64,000 bases of DNA from Annulohypoxylon bovei var. microspora. Its lineage: Eukaryota; Ascomycota; Sordariomycetes; Xylariales; Hypoxylaceae. The stretch spans positions 81,596 to 145,595 of the forward strand of contig MU405310.1 of NCBI GenBank assembly GCA_022836615.1, given 5' to 3'. The notes under the pieces are model-generated. The model was given only the letters and a program-made list of their open reading frames with translations. It had not been told where the DNA came from and made no database searches. Numbering within the stretch: the first letter of the stretch is position 1; each line of letters opens with the position of its first letter. Made by a program: the position numbers and the translations under genes. Shown here in pieces: positions 35,310 to 46,523 of this stretch.

Positions 35310-38300
35310 TGTATCGACGGGAGTTGGGTGCGGTTAGCGGCACCGAGAAGACCGGCGTTGTGGGGCCGAGTCTTGATGAGCGTATGAAGAAGGAACGGAT
35401 GCCCCCGAAGAGTATGCTGAAGTAGGTAAAGCTTAATTTATTAGGCAAAAGGAAAAAGCACATGGATATTATAGCTATTAAAATCGCGTTATATATTAAA
35501 AGATATTTACCTGCTATTAAAATTTGCTGGCATTCGTAAGGACTAAGAGTTTTGGAAAGTTGCGTTACTACTTAGCTAAGTATGTAGGTAGGTACCTACC
35601 TAAGGCATGTTTCCTACCTACGAGGCGTTTTATCAACGACTGATGACGCATGACAAATCGCCAGCATGGCCTTGCAAACATATTCGTTGTCTACATCTAG
35701 AACTCTGATAACATTTAGGATTAAATGTTTAGATTCTTATACTTCAAAGTCATATATTTAAAGTATCAAGCTTCAATAGCGAGAGAATGGAAAGAGAATC
35801 CACGTGGGTGAGATAGAAAAAAGAATGATTGATAATGAATTGTGTTTCCCAATCCCGTCACGATGCATTTATTGGTTGGTTGGACGAAGCTCGGAAGCTC
35901 TAAAGAGCCAAGATTTTAACAATGCGGTCAAACGCTTCCGCAGATCCGTCGAGGCAAGACAGCTTTATATTATCTATTCGGGCAGACCAAGACAAGAATC
36001 GTTGGCAAACGGTGTACATGCGAATTCCCGACGGGCCGAAGCAGGAGAACTGGAATTCCCATGCAGTCTGCGGCATACGGCACAGTCTTCACTTTAAATT
36101 CCGTATCACCTTTAAACGGTACGTTAGATATAAAGAGAGAATCGACATAATGACAAGCTCTTATTGCGTGACGCGTTCAAACGGTTCTCCATATGGATTG
36201 GTCTTAGATAACCGGGGGTCACCTAGGTAAACGAAAACTATTTCCGTAAACCACTTGCGTGAGGTCGAAATTGCGAGGTTAGTCTAACCAATCTTGATTA
36301 CGATCCGGGAGCGCTGGTAGGGAGCTGAATCCAGCCTCATGTCTCTCCGCGAATCAATCAATGCAGCAAATTAGCTTCCTCTTCCAAAGATGGACGTATT
36401 TCGAGGCCGGGGAAAAGCTGATGATTTTGCACAAGCACATTCTTAAAAAGGAAATTATTGTTAGTCAGGAATCAACCAGCAAGTGCCCAAGTGTTGATTC
36501 ACTCAATTCGTAAGGGGTAGGTAATCGATCCTTTAGGATCGCCCGATTAGCGTCCAAAGAAAGAAAAGTTAAGCTTTGATATGCTGTTAAGTACAATCCG
36601 ACAGGGGCACGGGACACTGGAACCCTGGAACCTTGGAGAATAAGTCGACATGGGAGCCACGAGTATGCCAATATTGTTCTAACCTCGATGCCCGTCCGGT
36701 GTGTATCGCAGCGCATGTGGTGTCGCAACTTCATGAGTAGCGAAATTATCTCGAAAGTAATTTCGTTTCACTGTTTCACTGGAAGACGAGCGTGTCCCAC
36801 AAACCACGTCATTTGTAGGGCAAGGCTTTTTATTCTTTCTTTTCAATTTTCGCAAGGGGCATGTGTAGATCCCCGGTCTGCCGGTAACACTACTTGTGTC
36901 CACGTAAGACGCTAGGCTAGAAAAGAAGCAAAGGCGTAAGCATAATGGGGGGGAAGAGCGCAACCCGTCTGGTCTGGATGGCTGTCACCTCAACCCCCCC
37001 AACCCCTAAAGGCCCACACGTGGATCGAATGGAATAGAGGCCGAGTGGAAGCGCTGTCTGTAGTTGAGACCGCCACTGCATTTGTCGAAAAAGAGCGCGC
37101 GGCAGATTAATGAGATATGGATTCGTTTGCTTTTACTTTCTTGACATTACAAAGGCGAAGGGTCCTTTGTGAATGAACCAAGACTTTACCAAGGCTCGGC
37201 GTTAGCGACGAACACTGGGATAGGGATATGTTCCTATTAAAGTAAAGGCTCGAAATGCAGCATAATGTTCGATTCGTATTTGCAACTTTCCCCTCTCAGA
37301 TTCTAGAAAAGTTGGAAGAGAGAACCCCAGTGTTTTCTACCCAGCCCGAACCGTTGTATAATTGTGTATCGTACGCATGAAATGTAGTTCAAAAGTACAT
37401 CAAATATACAGATATGCAAATCTGTAACAACCCCTGAATCCTTCCACCCATCAGCTCATCGCTCTTCGTGTTAAGCGGTCTAATGTGTGCCTTGTTCCTG
37501 CAGCTCTAAAGCGGTACCTGCATGTGCTACGTAAGAAGAAGCCCAGTCTGACCTGGCGCAGGACCACAGAAAGAGGCCGATGGTTGGGTGGCTTTATCAT
37601 ATGATTGGTTATCAGTAGGCTACTGTTTGGCGGCGTTCTTGTAAACATGGCACAGATTGTGAAAATTGCTCAAAGAATATTCGAATGGCGGAATTCAATA
37701 TAGTCAAAACCTATCAATGAAGTCATACATTTAAAAGGGATACATGTCAATAAAATAATTAATAAAATAAAATAATTCTGAAATTTTGTAGACTTTGTAC
37801 AGCATTTAACCTTGAAAGTATTCAAGCTTCTGAAGATAACTGAATGATCAACATTGAATCTTGTCGCCGTTTAAATGTACAAAGGTACGAAATAACGGCA
37901 AGGGTATATATTTTTGTAGCAGAAATAATAGCCATTATCCGAAAATGGCCAATAGGAATCAATGCCCCAGGCCAGGTTTTTATCCGAACAGTTGGACTGG
38001 AGAGCGGGTAGATACTTAGACACTTCAGATGATACGGTAGCAATAACGAATCGATTTTGCGCTAATCGACTTGATTTTAGTGTGGGCAATTGCAAGATCT
38101 TCCGTGCGCTGGGAAGTGCTGGGAAGTTGCTGGGAAGTGCTCGTAATCCAGGTACGGATATATCAGTCTTGGCATTGAACCCGACCCTAAAAAGCGCCTG
38201 TCGCAGCTGTCGTAGCTAAAAAGGCCACTAGGAGAAGCTGTTAGCGGTTGGCTAGGAAAGTCTAGCCATTGACAGGGCAGAAGGGGCTCCTTGTCTTCCT

Positions 38301-39106
38301 TGTTCTCAAACCCCTGGGACCCACTCCACCTACTTGCCCCACACACATCCCGATTTGCTGGACTTGTGCAAGTTCATCCGGTCTTCATGTGAGTCCCCTC
38401 AACCTCTTCCTCTTACAACTTCTTCAGTAAGCGACATAAAACGCTGGCGTGAATAAATTCTTCCCACCTTTTTTCTTTCGTTCACTCCTTTCAATCCACA
38501 GTACCGTTTTCCTCTCCTTTTCTAAACGAGAATTACTACTCGAATTCTCACCCCCACACATTCATTTCTTGTTGTACATTTCCACATAAGGTCGCCAGCT
38601 TCGACCCATTCATTAACCTCACCTTGTTTCTTTGTGGTTGACCTCGATTTAAGACGACGTCCTTAGTCAGTCAACTTGTCTGTGTTGTCCTTCCGTCAAC
38701 CGTCAAACGTCACACGCACACGACCTAACCACAACCAACACGCATTGTCCAAGGGTGCAATATCAATCCTCATCAAACTCGCATCATTCCTTCTGCGTCT
38801 TTGATAGACTGCACGACCTGGTTCCCGTCCGTCTCATCACCAGTATCACAACTGCGCAGAGCGTACAACACCCGTCGACAATTTCATTCGTTTTTCTGAC
38901 ACGATATTTCGATTCGTCGTCTTACTCTCCTTTGACTGGACTGCTGGCACCTTGACACTCCTTCACTGGAAATTGTAACATCAACAACTCATAAACTACC
39001 AGGGAAGATACAAACAACTGTACTAAATTCATCTTACCAAGAACATAGAACATTTAGAAGCAACTTCTAAAACCTGATTATCCAACACCCCAAGGAATCA
39101 TTCAAG
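35310..39106. other. Gene-free region (3.8 kb) and long leader of the GH128 gene
   Basis: Contains a dense TAGGTA/ACCTACC cluster (35579-35602), an AT-rich run near 37740-37785, a short tandem GCTGGGAAGT repeat (about 38110-38143) and, from about 38380, a pyrimidine-rich leader-like stretch to the GH128 start. Overlapping small frames at 35804-36230 have no recognisable domain. Confidence 0.55.
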
Positions 39107-40342
39107 ATGTATTCCAAGACCACCATTCTTGCGCTCTGCGCCGCCGCCTCAGTGAAGGAAGTCGCCGCTGGCCCCTTCCACCGCCACGTTCACCCTAAGA
39201 GAGCGATCGTCTGGGCCGAGACTGACACCGTTATTGTCACTGACTATGTGACGATGACTGTTACTGCAGGTGAAGAACCAACTGCTGCCGCGGTGCCGAC
39301 TTCCGCAGTTGAGGTTCAGGCTGAGTCCGTGGCTTCTACTTCTTCTCTCGTCAGCTCGAGCTCATCGTCGTCAACCTCGAGCATTGCCGCAGCTGAGCCA
39401 ACGCTTCCCATCTCGATCCCCACCACTATCCTCACCTTAGTCAAGTCTTCCTCCTCTTCATCAGCTATCGTGACTCCTACCACCAGCTCTACTGCTGTAG
39501 TCTCGCCCGTTGTGCAAGCTGCTACATCTGCTACAGTCGAGACTGCAGCCGCAGTTGTTGCTAGCACCACATCATCTTCTGCGGCAGCTGAGTCCTCAGT
39601 TACCACCTCCACGTCATCTAGCTCTTCCACCGGCAAGCGAGGTGCTGCCTACAACGATGCCAGCCTTGTGAGCACTGTCCTGGGCTTGGGTGGTAAGCTC
39701 TCATGGGCATACAACTGGACCCCCGACCCGAACGGCTTAGAGACCAGCGTTATGTACTACCCTATGCTTTGGTCCACTGCATCTGATCACTCCACTGGCT
39801 GGGACACCAAGGCCGAAGCTGCTATTGCCCGGGGATCTGACGCCTTCCTTAGCTTCAACGAGCCTGACATTAGCAGCCAAGCCAACATGTCGCCTGCTGA
39901 TGCCGCTGCCGGACACATCCAGTACTTCGCCAAATACGCTGGTAAGGTTAGAATCAGCGCACCTGCTATTTCTAGCAGCGAGAACGCCGACCAGGGTATC
40001 GATTGGCTCACGCAATTCTTCACTGCCTGCGACGGCAAATGCCAGGTTGACTTCTGCGCCGCTCATTGGTATGGTCCCGGTGGTGACGATGGCGCTACCC
40101 TGTTCTTGGACCACCTTACCAAGGTGCACGAGGCCTGCGAGAACAAGAACGTCTGGGTCACCGAGTTCGCGGCACAGAGCGGCGACGTTAACACCTTCAT
40201 GAAGACCGTCACCGAGAAGTTGGACAGCGATGACTACAGCTTCGTTGAGAAGTACTCGTACTTCTGGCTCAGCGAAGGCAGCCTCATGAACTCGACCACG
40301 ACATTGAGCGACTTCGGTGAGATTTTTGCCGGCACCGCATAA
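39107..40342 (+). CDS. Secreted GH128-type beta-1,3-glucanase with Ser/Thr-rich linker
   Basis: Single-exon 411-aa protein. Residues 1-22 form a signal peptide (hydrophobic TILALCAAASV, cleavage near AAG). A KR pair near residue 31 and another in GKRGAAYN (about 185) look like kexin sites. Residues 60-183 are a Ser/Thr/Ala-rich, probably O-glycosylated linker. The catalytic part (185-411) matches GH128, the Asl1-like 'glycosyl hydrolase catalytic core': LSWAYNWTP, YYPMLW, FLSFNEPD (Glu252, proposed acid/base), HWYGPG, VWVTEFA (Glu353, proposed nucleophile), and FWLSEG. Family members cut beta-1,3-glucan of fungal cell walls, and similar linker-bearing fungal proteins act at the wall. No GPI signal is seen at the C-terminus, which ends EIFAGTA. 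Strong C/G third-position codon use suggests high expression. The long pyrimidine-rich leader before it supports the start. Confidence 0.93.
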   Translation: MYSKTTILALCAAASVKEVAAGPFHRHVHPKRAIVWAETDTVIVTDYVTMTVTAGEEPTAAAVPTSAVEVQAESVASTSSLVSSSSSSSTSSIAAAEPTLPISIPTTILTLVKSSSSSSAIVTPTTSSTAVVSPVVQAATSATVETAAAVVASTTSSSAAAESSVTTSTSSSSSTGKRGAAYNDASLVSTVLGLGGKLSWAYNWTPDPNGLETSVMYYPMLWSTASDHSTGWDTKAEAAIARGSDAFLSFNEPDISSQANMSPADAAAGHIQYFAKYAGKVRISAPAISSSENADQGIDWLTQFFTACDGKCQVDFCAAHWYGPGGDDGATLFLDHLTKVHEACENKNVWVTEFAAQSGDVNTFMKTVTEKLDSDDYSFVEKYSYFWLSEGSLMNSTTTLSDFGEIFAGTA

Positions 40343-40922
40343 ATCAATTACTCGTTTTGAGTAATACTGTTTCTATTCTACCACAACTTCTTGTTCCATG
40401 ATTTTTAGGGGGGGAGGCGGCTTTTGCATCGCGATGGATTACCAAAAATCGGAACTTTATTTCTTTGTACATACTTGGGCTCATATCGAGTCACCGGTAG
40501 ATATCTGGTTGTATGGGTCACCCCAGCCAGGATCTAGTCTGGTTTTACACGGAGGAAAGGCATCTCAGGAATCAGGGTAGGATTCATGAAGATACGGACA
40601 CAATGAAATCAACGAAAATCGAGGCTTTCAGCTAAACCAATTGTCTTTTGATGCTATGTGACTTTTTTTGGTCTCCTGATGCAACGTGGGCTGATTACGA
40701 TGTAGTATTCAATAGGAACGGTAAGTGGTGGTACAACATCATGGACTGGAGATATGAATATCATTGAGCCGCTCTTTTGACTCGGCTTAAGCGGCATACT
40801 CACCATTAGACATTACCACAAGCAGGTACGTGTTAATTATTGCCTCCTTTTCCCCCTTTCCCCGGTTTTAACCCAACATTATATACTCAACTACCACCAA
40901 ATATCACCATCCCCTTATCCTA
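40343..40922. other. Intergenic region between convergent genes
   Basis: 3' flanks of the GH128 gene and of the polytopic membrane protein gene. Nothing else seen. Confidence 0.6.
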
Positions 40923-43563
40923 TCAAATCCAACCCCCCATATCAACTCTTCCCCCCTCTCCCTCCTCCATCACCACCAAATCGTGCCACGGCAGGTCCTC
41001 CTCGCCCCCCTCGAACGCCAGCTCGCTGATGCGGTACTCGGACGCGGAGCCCGGCACGCGCGCGCTGCGCCTCCGAGACGCGGGCGTGCGGGCGAGAGCG
41101 GAAGTAGGCGCGGAGGCGGACGTCAGCGTGGGCTTGAGCGCGGGCGGAGGCGCGGGCGACGGCGACGGCGGCGCCCGCCGGTCCCGGTACCGCCGGATGC
41201 GCTCCAGGTCCGCGGCTACGGCCGCTGATACCGAGGGCGAGGGCGACTCGGCCGGCTTTGCCGGGGAGAGAGGCGCGGGCACGAGGTCCCGGTCCGTTAT
41301 CGCGGCGTGCGCGTGCGCCCGCGTTAGCGTGCTGAGCCACGTCCGGTCGCTGTCTTTGTGGCTGCTCTTGCGGGTGATCGTCGGGCTGGCGGTTCGGCCG
41401 CCGAGCTCGATCTCGGCTGGGATGGGGATCGCGATGGGGATCGTGGTCGCGGTCGGGTCGTCGTGTTCGTCGAAGCTGCTGGGCTCGAGCTTGTGCTTGG
41501 CTGTCGCGACGCTGCTGCTCGTCTCCGGCTCCGGCTCCGGGTCCCCGAAGATGTGCTCGTACTGCGAGGTGCTGGTCGTCTTGAGGGGCAGCGATATGGC
41601 GAGTTTTTTGGTGTTGCGCCGGGGTGGTGGTGGTGGGGGAGGAGCGGGGGCCGGGTGGTACGAGGTGTGCTTGTCGGGCGAGGTGAAGGACGACGAGGTG
41701 GTGCTCGGGTTGGCGTTGCTGGGGTCGTGGCGCGAGACCCATTGGATTACGAGGGCGGAGAAGAGGACTGGTGGGTGGGTTATTTGATGTTTCCTCTTTT
41801 TTTTTCTTTTTTATATAATAGAGGGACTGTAGAGATGAGGAAACGGAGGAAAGGGGTACTTACTATCTGCGTTACAACATGTGAGGAAAACCCATCCTGG
41901 CTCGCCGTCGAGGATCATGAGAACTAGAAGGTTCCTTAAAACGTATATTGTGTTAGCCACTGCCCCTCGCTATTGAAACGACAGGTTCCCGCCGCGGGAG
42001 AAGTACGTACACTACGGTCGAAGTAGTCGTGCACATAGCACCGATGAAAGTCCGCATGGCGACGTTGCGCAGTCTAGGGCCAGCTGGCATGTTGGAGAGA
42101 CCTTGAAACGCGGGTATATCTACAGATTAAATGGTCAGATAACCAACTAAACTAAGGCAGTTCCATTATCCAGCAGTGGGAAAATTCGACGGGGAATTTA
42201 GGAAGGGGCTGTCTGACTTCGTAAGGGGTTCAGGAATAGGACCGTGAGGTAGACCTATAACGCGGTTTCAGTATTCCGTGGATAGAATAGCACATACGCA
42301 ATACCATACTATTACCGCGATGTCAAAGGTTATCATAGGAATTAACCCTTGTCGCCCTATCCCGATGATGCACCTCCCGTTGTCCAGGCTTGCGACACGA
42401 CTAGGTAGCTGTCAGAATCGGTAGGTAGGTTTCTCCCTGTGAGGGAAGTTCTTCCCCTCGACTTACTAAACGAAATTCAAGATAGAGATGATCCCATGTA
42501 TAGCTGTTTTAGACCGGTAAGCTCGGTACATGGTGGTTGGCAATTGTATATGAGTCTTACTGAGCATGCCAAACGAGTTAAATAGATATAATTTGGACTC
42601 AAGTCGCCGTTTCGGACCGCCTCGGATGATGAACTGAGTTCCTATCATGAATCTCCGAGTTCATTCAAGAGTGAAATCAGGATACTTACCGCTTTTTCGA
42701 CAAGAAACATGTAGATCAACTATTTAGTTAAGAATATGAGCTTGGAACATCCTGCTTCTAAAAGGGGGATAGATCCTTACGATCTAAGGCTCACGTTAGC
42801 ATGGTAATATTAGACGAACACGTAGCGGACAGGAGAGGATGATGTCAATACGGACTTTGGTAGAAATATAGCAGAAGAGATATGAGAGGATAGCGGCCGA
42901 GCAGACGCCCAAGTTCGAATCGACGCCTATGCCATAGTTGATGATACCCGTCGCGAACACGAAAGTCCACGAATCAACGTAGAGCGTGAAAACCACTGAG
43001 CACGAGGCCGTTTCCCGTTAAAATCTTCAACGACATATCGCTCGGATAGTGATGTGGTTTTGGGGTGGTTGAACTTACGCCACGCGATGGGCGGTAGATG
43101 CCACCAAGTCTTCACCGCAAGTGACCTCTGTGCTGTTCGTACCGTTAATGTCTTTTCTCCAGAGGCGTGCGGCAGGATACGAACTGAGGAACCATGATAG
43201 GACGGAGATGGCGCTGAAGGACAATATCACGCTGATGACGATACCGGCTAGAGGCGGAGGTGACGGAACCGACGATGGAACCCCTTTGTTCCGATACAGC
43301 AGGAGTGAGGCCATATCGTATATGTTACCCGTTCGCTTTCCGCTTAGTAGATCACATAGATAGATTCGAAACTAGGAAGGACAACCCAAAAAGAGAAAAT
43401 GAAAGGAGAAAGGAAGGAAAGGTCAAGGACCGCTCACGAGGTGCGCTACGTGGAAGAATAAGGCGTATGCCAATGCCGATAGGATACACATAAGGTTCAT
43501 CCATTCTGCCGTTATATCGGGGGCAACGTTGCCGATCGATATACTTATGGCCGAGCTCACCAT
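40923..43563 (-). CDS. Polytopic membrane protein of unknown function (fungal seven/eight-TM family)
   Basis: Eleven minus-strand exons: 43563-43438, 43371-43079, 42995-42856, 42719-42690, 42633-42561, 42503-42467, 42400-42310, 42254-42218, 42119-42011, 41934-41864, 41767-40923 (about 616 aa). Hydrophobic segments in order: EWMNLMCILSALAYALFFH; AGIVISVILSFSAISVL; TFVFATGIINYGIGV; CSAAILSYLFCYIS; IHGIISILNFVY; ITFDIAVIVYLTVLFL; MRTFIGAMCTTTSTVVNLL; and FLTCCNADILFSALVIQW. Conserved-looking loops GPKRRLESKLYLFNSFGML, GRCIIGI and LDGEPGW recur, from memory, in an uncharacterised fungal membrane family. About 240 Pro/Ser/Glu-rich cytosolic residues follow, encoded by a very GC-rich exon and ending MGGWI. 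Ten junctions are GT-AG (two donors, GTCCGT and GTCAGA, are weak). Nine keep frame; exon 2 to 3 is off by one base, so either that junction is unusual or the copy carries a frameshift. Function unknown. Confidence 0.78.
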
Positions 43564-44833
43564 CCCATTCTACTCGGCGAATGCTATTTCGGATGATGGT
43601 TTAAGGTTAGAGATGGTATCTGAGGATCAGCCAACTCCGACTGAAAGTAGTCCATGCTGAGCCAATTCTAGCCATGGTTCCTATCTCAGTGTCACTAGAA
43701 CCAACAACTAACATATATCTACATAAAACATATGGTGTGAACGATTTGGATCACTCATCTATGTATGATAATTTGAATGAACACGATATAAATTCGAACA
43801 ATATCAGAGGACCTGATGTTGGGTTGCTAGGTCCCTCATACTCAACCTAATAAGGTCTGGGTGTCCCCCCTATAAGCTTGGATGAGGTACAATTCTACTC
43901 GATTCGTCGTAATCTACTAGGTACTCGGGTAGTTTTAGGGTTTCCGGCCTGAATCTAACCAACACACACGCCCTCCCCTCCCCCTCCTCTTCGTCACCGC
44001 CACTTTTACATTGGACTTCAGCCAATCCTCAAAAGGGGGTATCAATTAAGTCGATCTCCTTCATCTCACTCGATAACTCGGGTTCCTCGTGTGTGGTGGT
44101 AAGGCAAGAGCTGCTCCCACCGATGAGACATACATTTCCATCCCTGGATGTGAATGGGATAAGGGATTTTGTTTTATGCCGTGTTCTCTGTCTATTTCTA
44201 AACACATTGTGTAGAATCCCCTTAAAATAAGACAACTGGGATATTATTAACAATCTAATAGTACCCCCTAATGATGTTCCGTATTACGCATGCGGAAACA
44301 AGGGGTTATACAGCTTACCTGCTTTACACCAAATTTTTTTTTTTTTGGAAATAATTCTCCTAGTTCGCCGCTATGTTGCTGAATTTGTACGCTCTCGAGT
44401 AAGTTTAAATAAGGGATTTGAGTGAAGCGACAGGTTTATATGATTTTATTTTAATGGTTTCAACTCATGAGTTCACTCGACTCTGACTTGAGTGAAACAC
44501 ATCATCTTTCCTGTCTAATGCCAGCTAAATGCTAAGCATTTCTGGTTGCAAAAGCTACCTAGGTCTAGGTAGTTAACCTCACGCCCTAGAACGCCGGCCA
44601 ATGTAATCCCTTGCCCTAACACCCTAATCTTCCCGGTAAGATTTAACGCCGTTCTATCCGAGGTATAACACACTTGCACCGCCCTATCCCCGATATCATC
44701 ACTTGATAGCCACACCGAAACTGCGGTTTCTATTATTCGTCACATAACTTCATGGCTGGGGGTTTACACCCATTCGACACCTCGAGCACATTAAAAACCT
44801 CTAGTAAGGTACTGATAAGAATTAAGGAGACGC
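43564..44833. other. Intergenic region
   Basis: Upstream region of the polytopic membrane protein gene and 3' flank of the RING gene. AT-rich with a T-run at about 44335-44346. No gene seen; the frame at 44029-44253 is short and lacks support. Confidence 0.55.
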
Positions 44834-46523
44834 TCAATGACTCGAAGGCGGTGAGTCGCTTGGTGGATGAGCTCTTGTCCGAACATGAAACTTCTCCCGC
44901 AACCGATCTGATAGTCTAGCATGTCGGGTTTGGTCCTCGGCCGAGTTGTTACCCGATGTTGCTTCTTGTTGCGACTGTCGATATTGTCGAAGAGCTTGAA
45001 TACGCTCATCGACGGAAGCGTGACGCAGTCCGTTCCAGTCCAGAAATCGGGATCGTCGTCGTCTCTGTGGCCCGTCTCCATCATCCTCGGGAGATGGAGC
45101 CAGGTGACGATCAACAGGGCCGGCCTCGTCAGGTTGAGGTACTGAGCTACTGGCCTCACCAACTTCCACCTCTTCCTCTGCCTCTGCCTCTGCCTCGTGA
45201 GGGCGTAGATCAAGTCGGCTGGTTACTCTATTAGTCTAGAACGGTTTAGAGTACGGGGTTTAGTAACTTACCACAGCGGGCATGTACCGGACACGTTGAC
45301 CAACCACGGATCTACACATTGTGGGTGGAATTTATGGTCGCAAGGAAGCACTCTCACATCTTGCCCAACACTGAAATCTTCCGTGCAGATAGAACAACCG
45401 AGATGCTCTTCCTCCGTCTGTCCACCGTTCTCTTGGGTTTGATTCGACGTGGTAGCCACGGAAGGTTCGGCGATGGCTCTCGAAGTGGTAGTTGCTGTTA
45501 CTTCTGGTGAGGGACCCGCTTGTCCTACGTCGTTTGACATATCATCATGTTGCGTCGGCAACGCCGGGTGCTGCTGTCGGTCTCCTGCAATACTTTCCAG
45601 TTCGTTCTCGGGATCTGGTTTGGCAGGCTGAGGATCGCCAAATTTAACGATAGGTAGTGTCTCCAGAACAGCTCGTGCAAGACCCTTAGCTCGGCTCTGT
45701 CTTGGTCTTCCGCCGTAGCTAGCTCTCGGGCCGTATCTTTCGGGGTGGCGATGTGCTCGGATGGCTCCGGTCGCAATTATAATAAGAAAGAGCAATGTTA
45801 TCAGTCCAGTAATACTATATAAAATGCTCATCGCAACCGCCGAATTACTACCGCCCTGGGCTTGGCCATTATCGGTATCTACATCGGTGTCGTTTCCTGC
45901 TATCGTTGCACGAACGGTGCTTCCCGTGGAATCCGACGTCCAGTTCTTCGCCATCCAAGCATCTTGTGAATTAGTCATGGTCCAGATAGAAGTAAAATCT
46001 AGGTCGGATCCGTCTAGACCGCAACAGGTTCCAGCCGTACTAAACAACAAGATGGCTTTTGGTTTTCTCTTCATTACAGCATTCAACACGTCGTTGGAGG
46101 AAATGTAGGAATCGTTGGAGTTGGTATCGCAGGTTAAATAGGCAATAGCATCTGTAATGTTGAGATTATTGTTGTAATTGGTCTGATCTATGAGGACCAT
46201 GTTTCCTTGTACATTGAAAGCCTGTCACGCACATTAGTGATCTCGCATCAGCATGGCTCAGCCCGTGAATCATTTACCCTCAAGGCATTCTCGTTAGTCT
46301 GGTTCAGGCCAGCTTCAACGGTTAAAGGTGCAACCTTATATTCGACTCCAGGGCCGGAGTCAGAGACCAAAGCTAACTCCATGGCGGACTGGTCCAGATA
46401 ATCGGGTACATCTTGCATCGTACTCGTGATGGCTTGATCGGCGGATGCGACGGAAACAATAGAGGCAAGACCGATTATGAAGAAAGCCATTTTGGCGACA
46501 GCGGTGACGGTCGACGTCGCCAT
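44834..46523 (-). CDS. Transmembrane RING-H2 E3 ubiquitin ligase
   Basis: Minus-strand exons 46523-46278, 46221-45272, 45218-44834 (526 aa). Introns are 56 and 53 nt, GT-AG and in frame. A signal peptide (FFIIGLASIVSVASA, ending near residue 28) leads into a luminal part of about 180 residues with several N-glycosylation sequons, laid out like the protease-associated (PA) domain of PA-TM-RING ligases. One membrane helix follows (about 210-236, ITGLITLLFLIIIATGAI), then a basic cytosolic stretch RAHRHPERYGPR. The RING-H2 finger at 358-402 reads CSICTEDF, LPCDHKFHPQCVDPWL, and CPLC, whose last Cys is formed exactly by the second splice. The tail is acidic (EAEAEAEEEVEV) and then Arg/Gln-rich. 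Related fungal and animal proteins ubiquitinate membrane cargo at endosome/vacuole or ER. The substrate here is unknown. Start MATSTV is the only Met that precedes the signal peptide. Confidence 0.93.

Noticed and set aside
35804..36230. Two overlapping plus-strand frames of about 100 codons
   Set aside because: They overlap each other in different frames, show no domain and no codon bias, and sit in AT-rich intergenic DNA. A decayed gene cannot be excluded but is not supported.
39316..40129. Minus-strand frames of 83-130 codons
   Set aside because: Antisense to the GH128 gene. They arise from its Ser/Thr codon repeats and strong third-position bias.
40840..41927. Long plus-strand frames (315 and 189 codons) and a 266-codon minus-strand frame
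   Set aside because: These are shadows of the GC-rich tail exon. Only the minus frame ending at 40923 connects through a good acceptor at 41767 to the membrane core of the gene.
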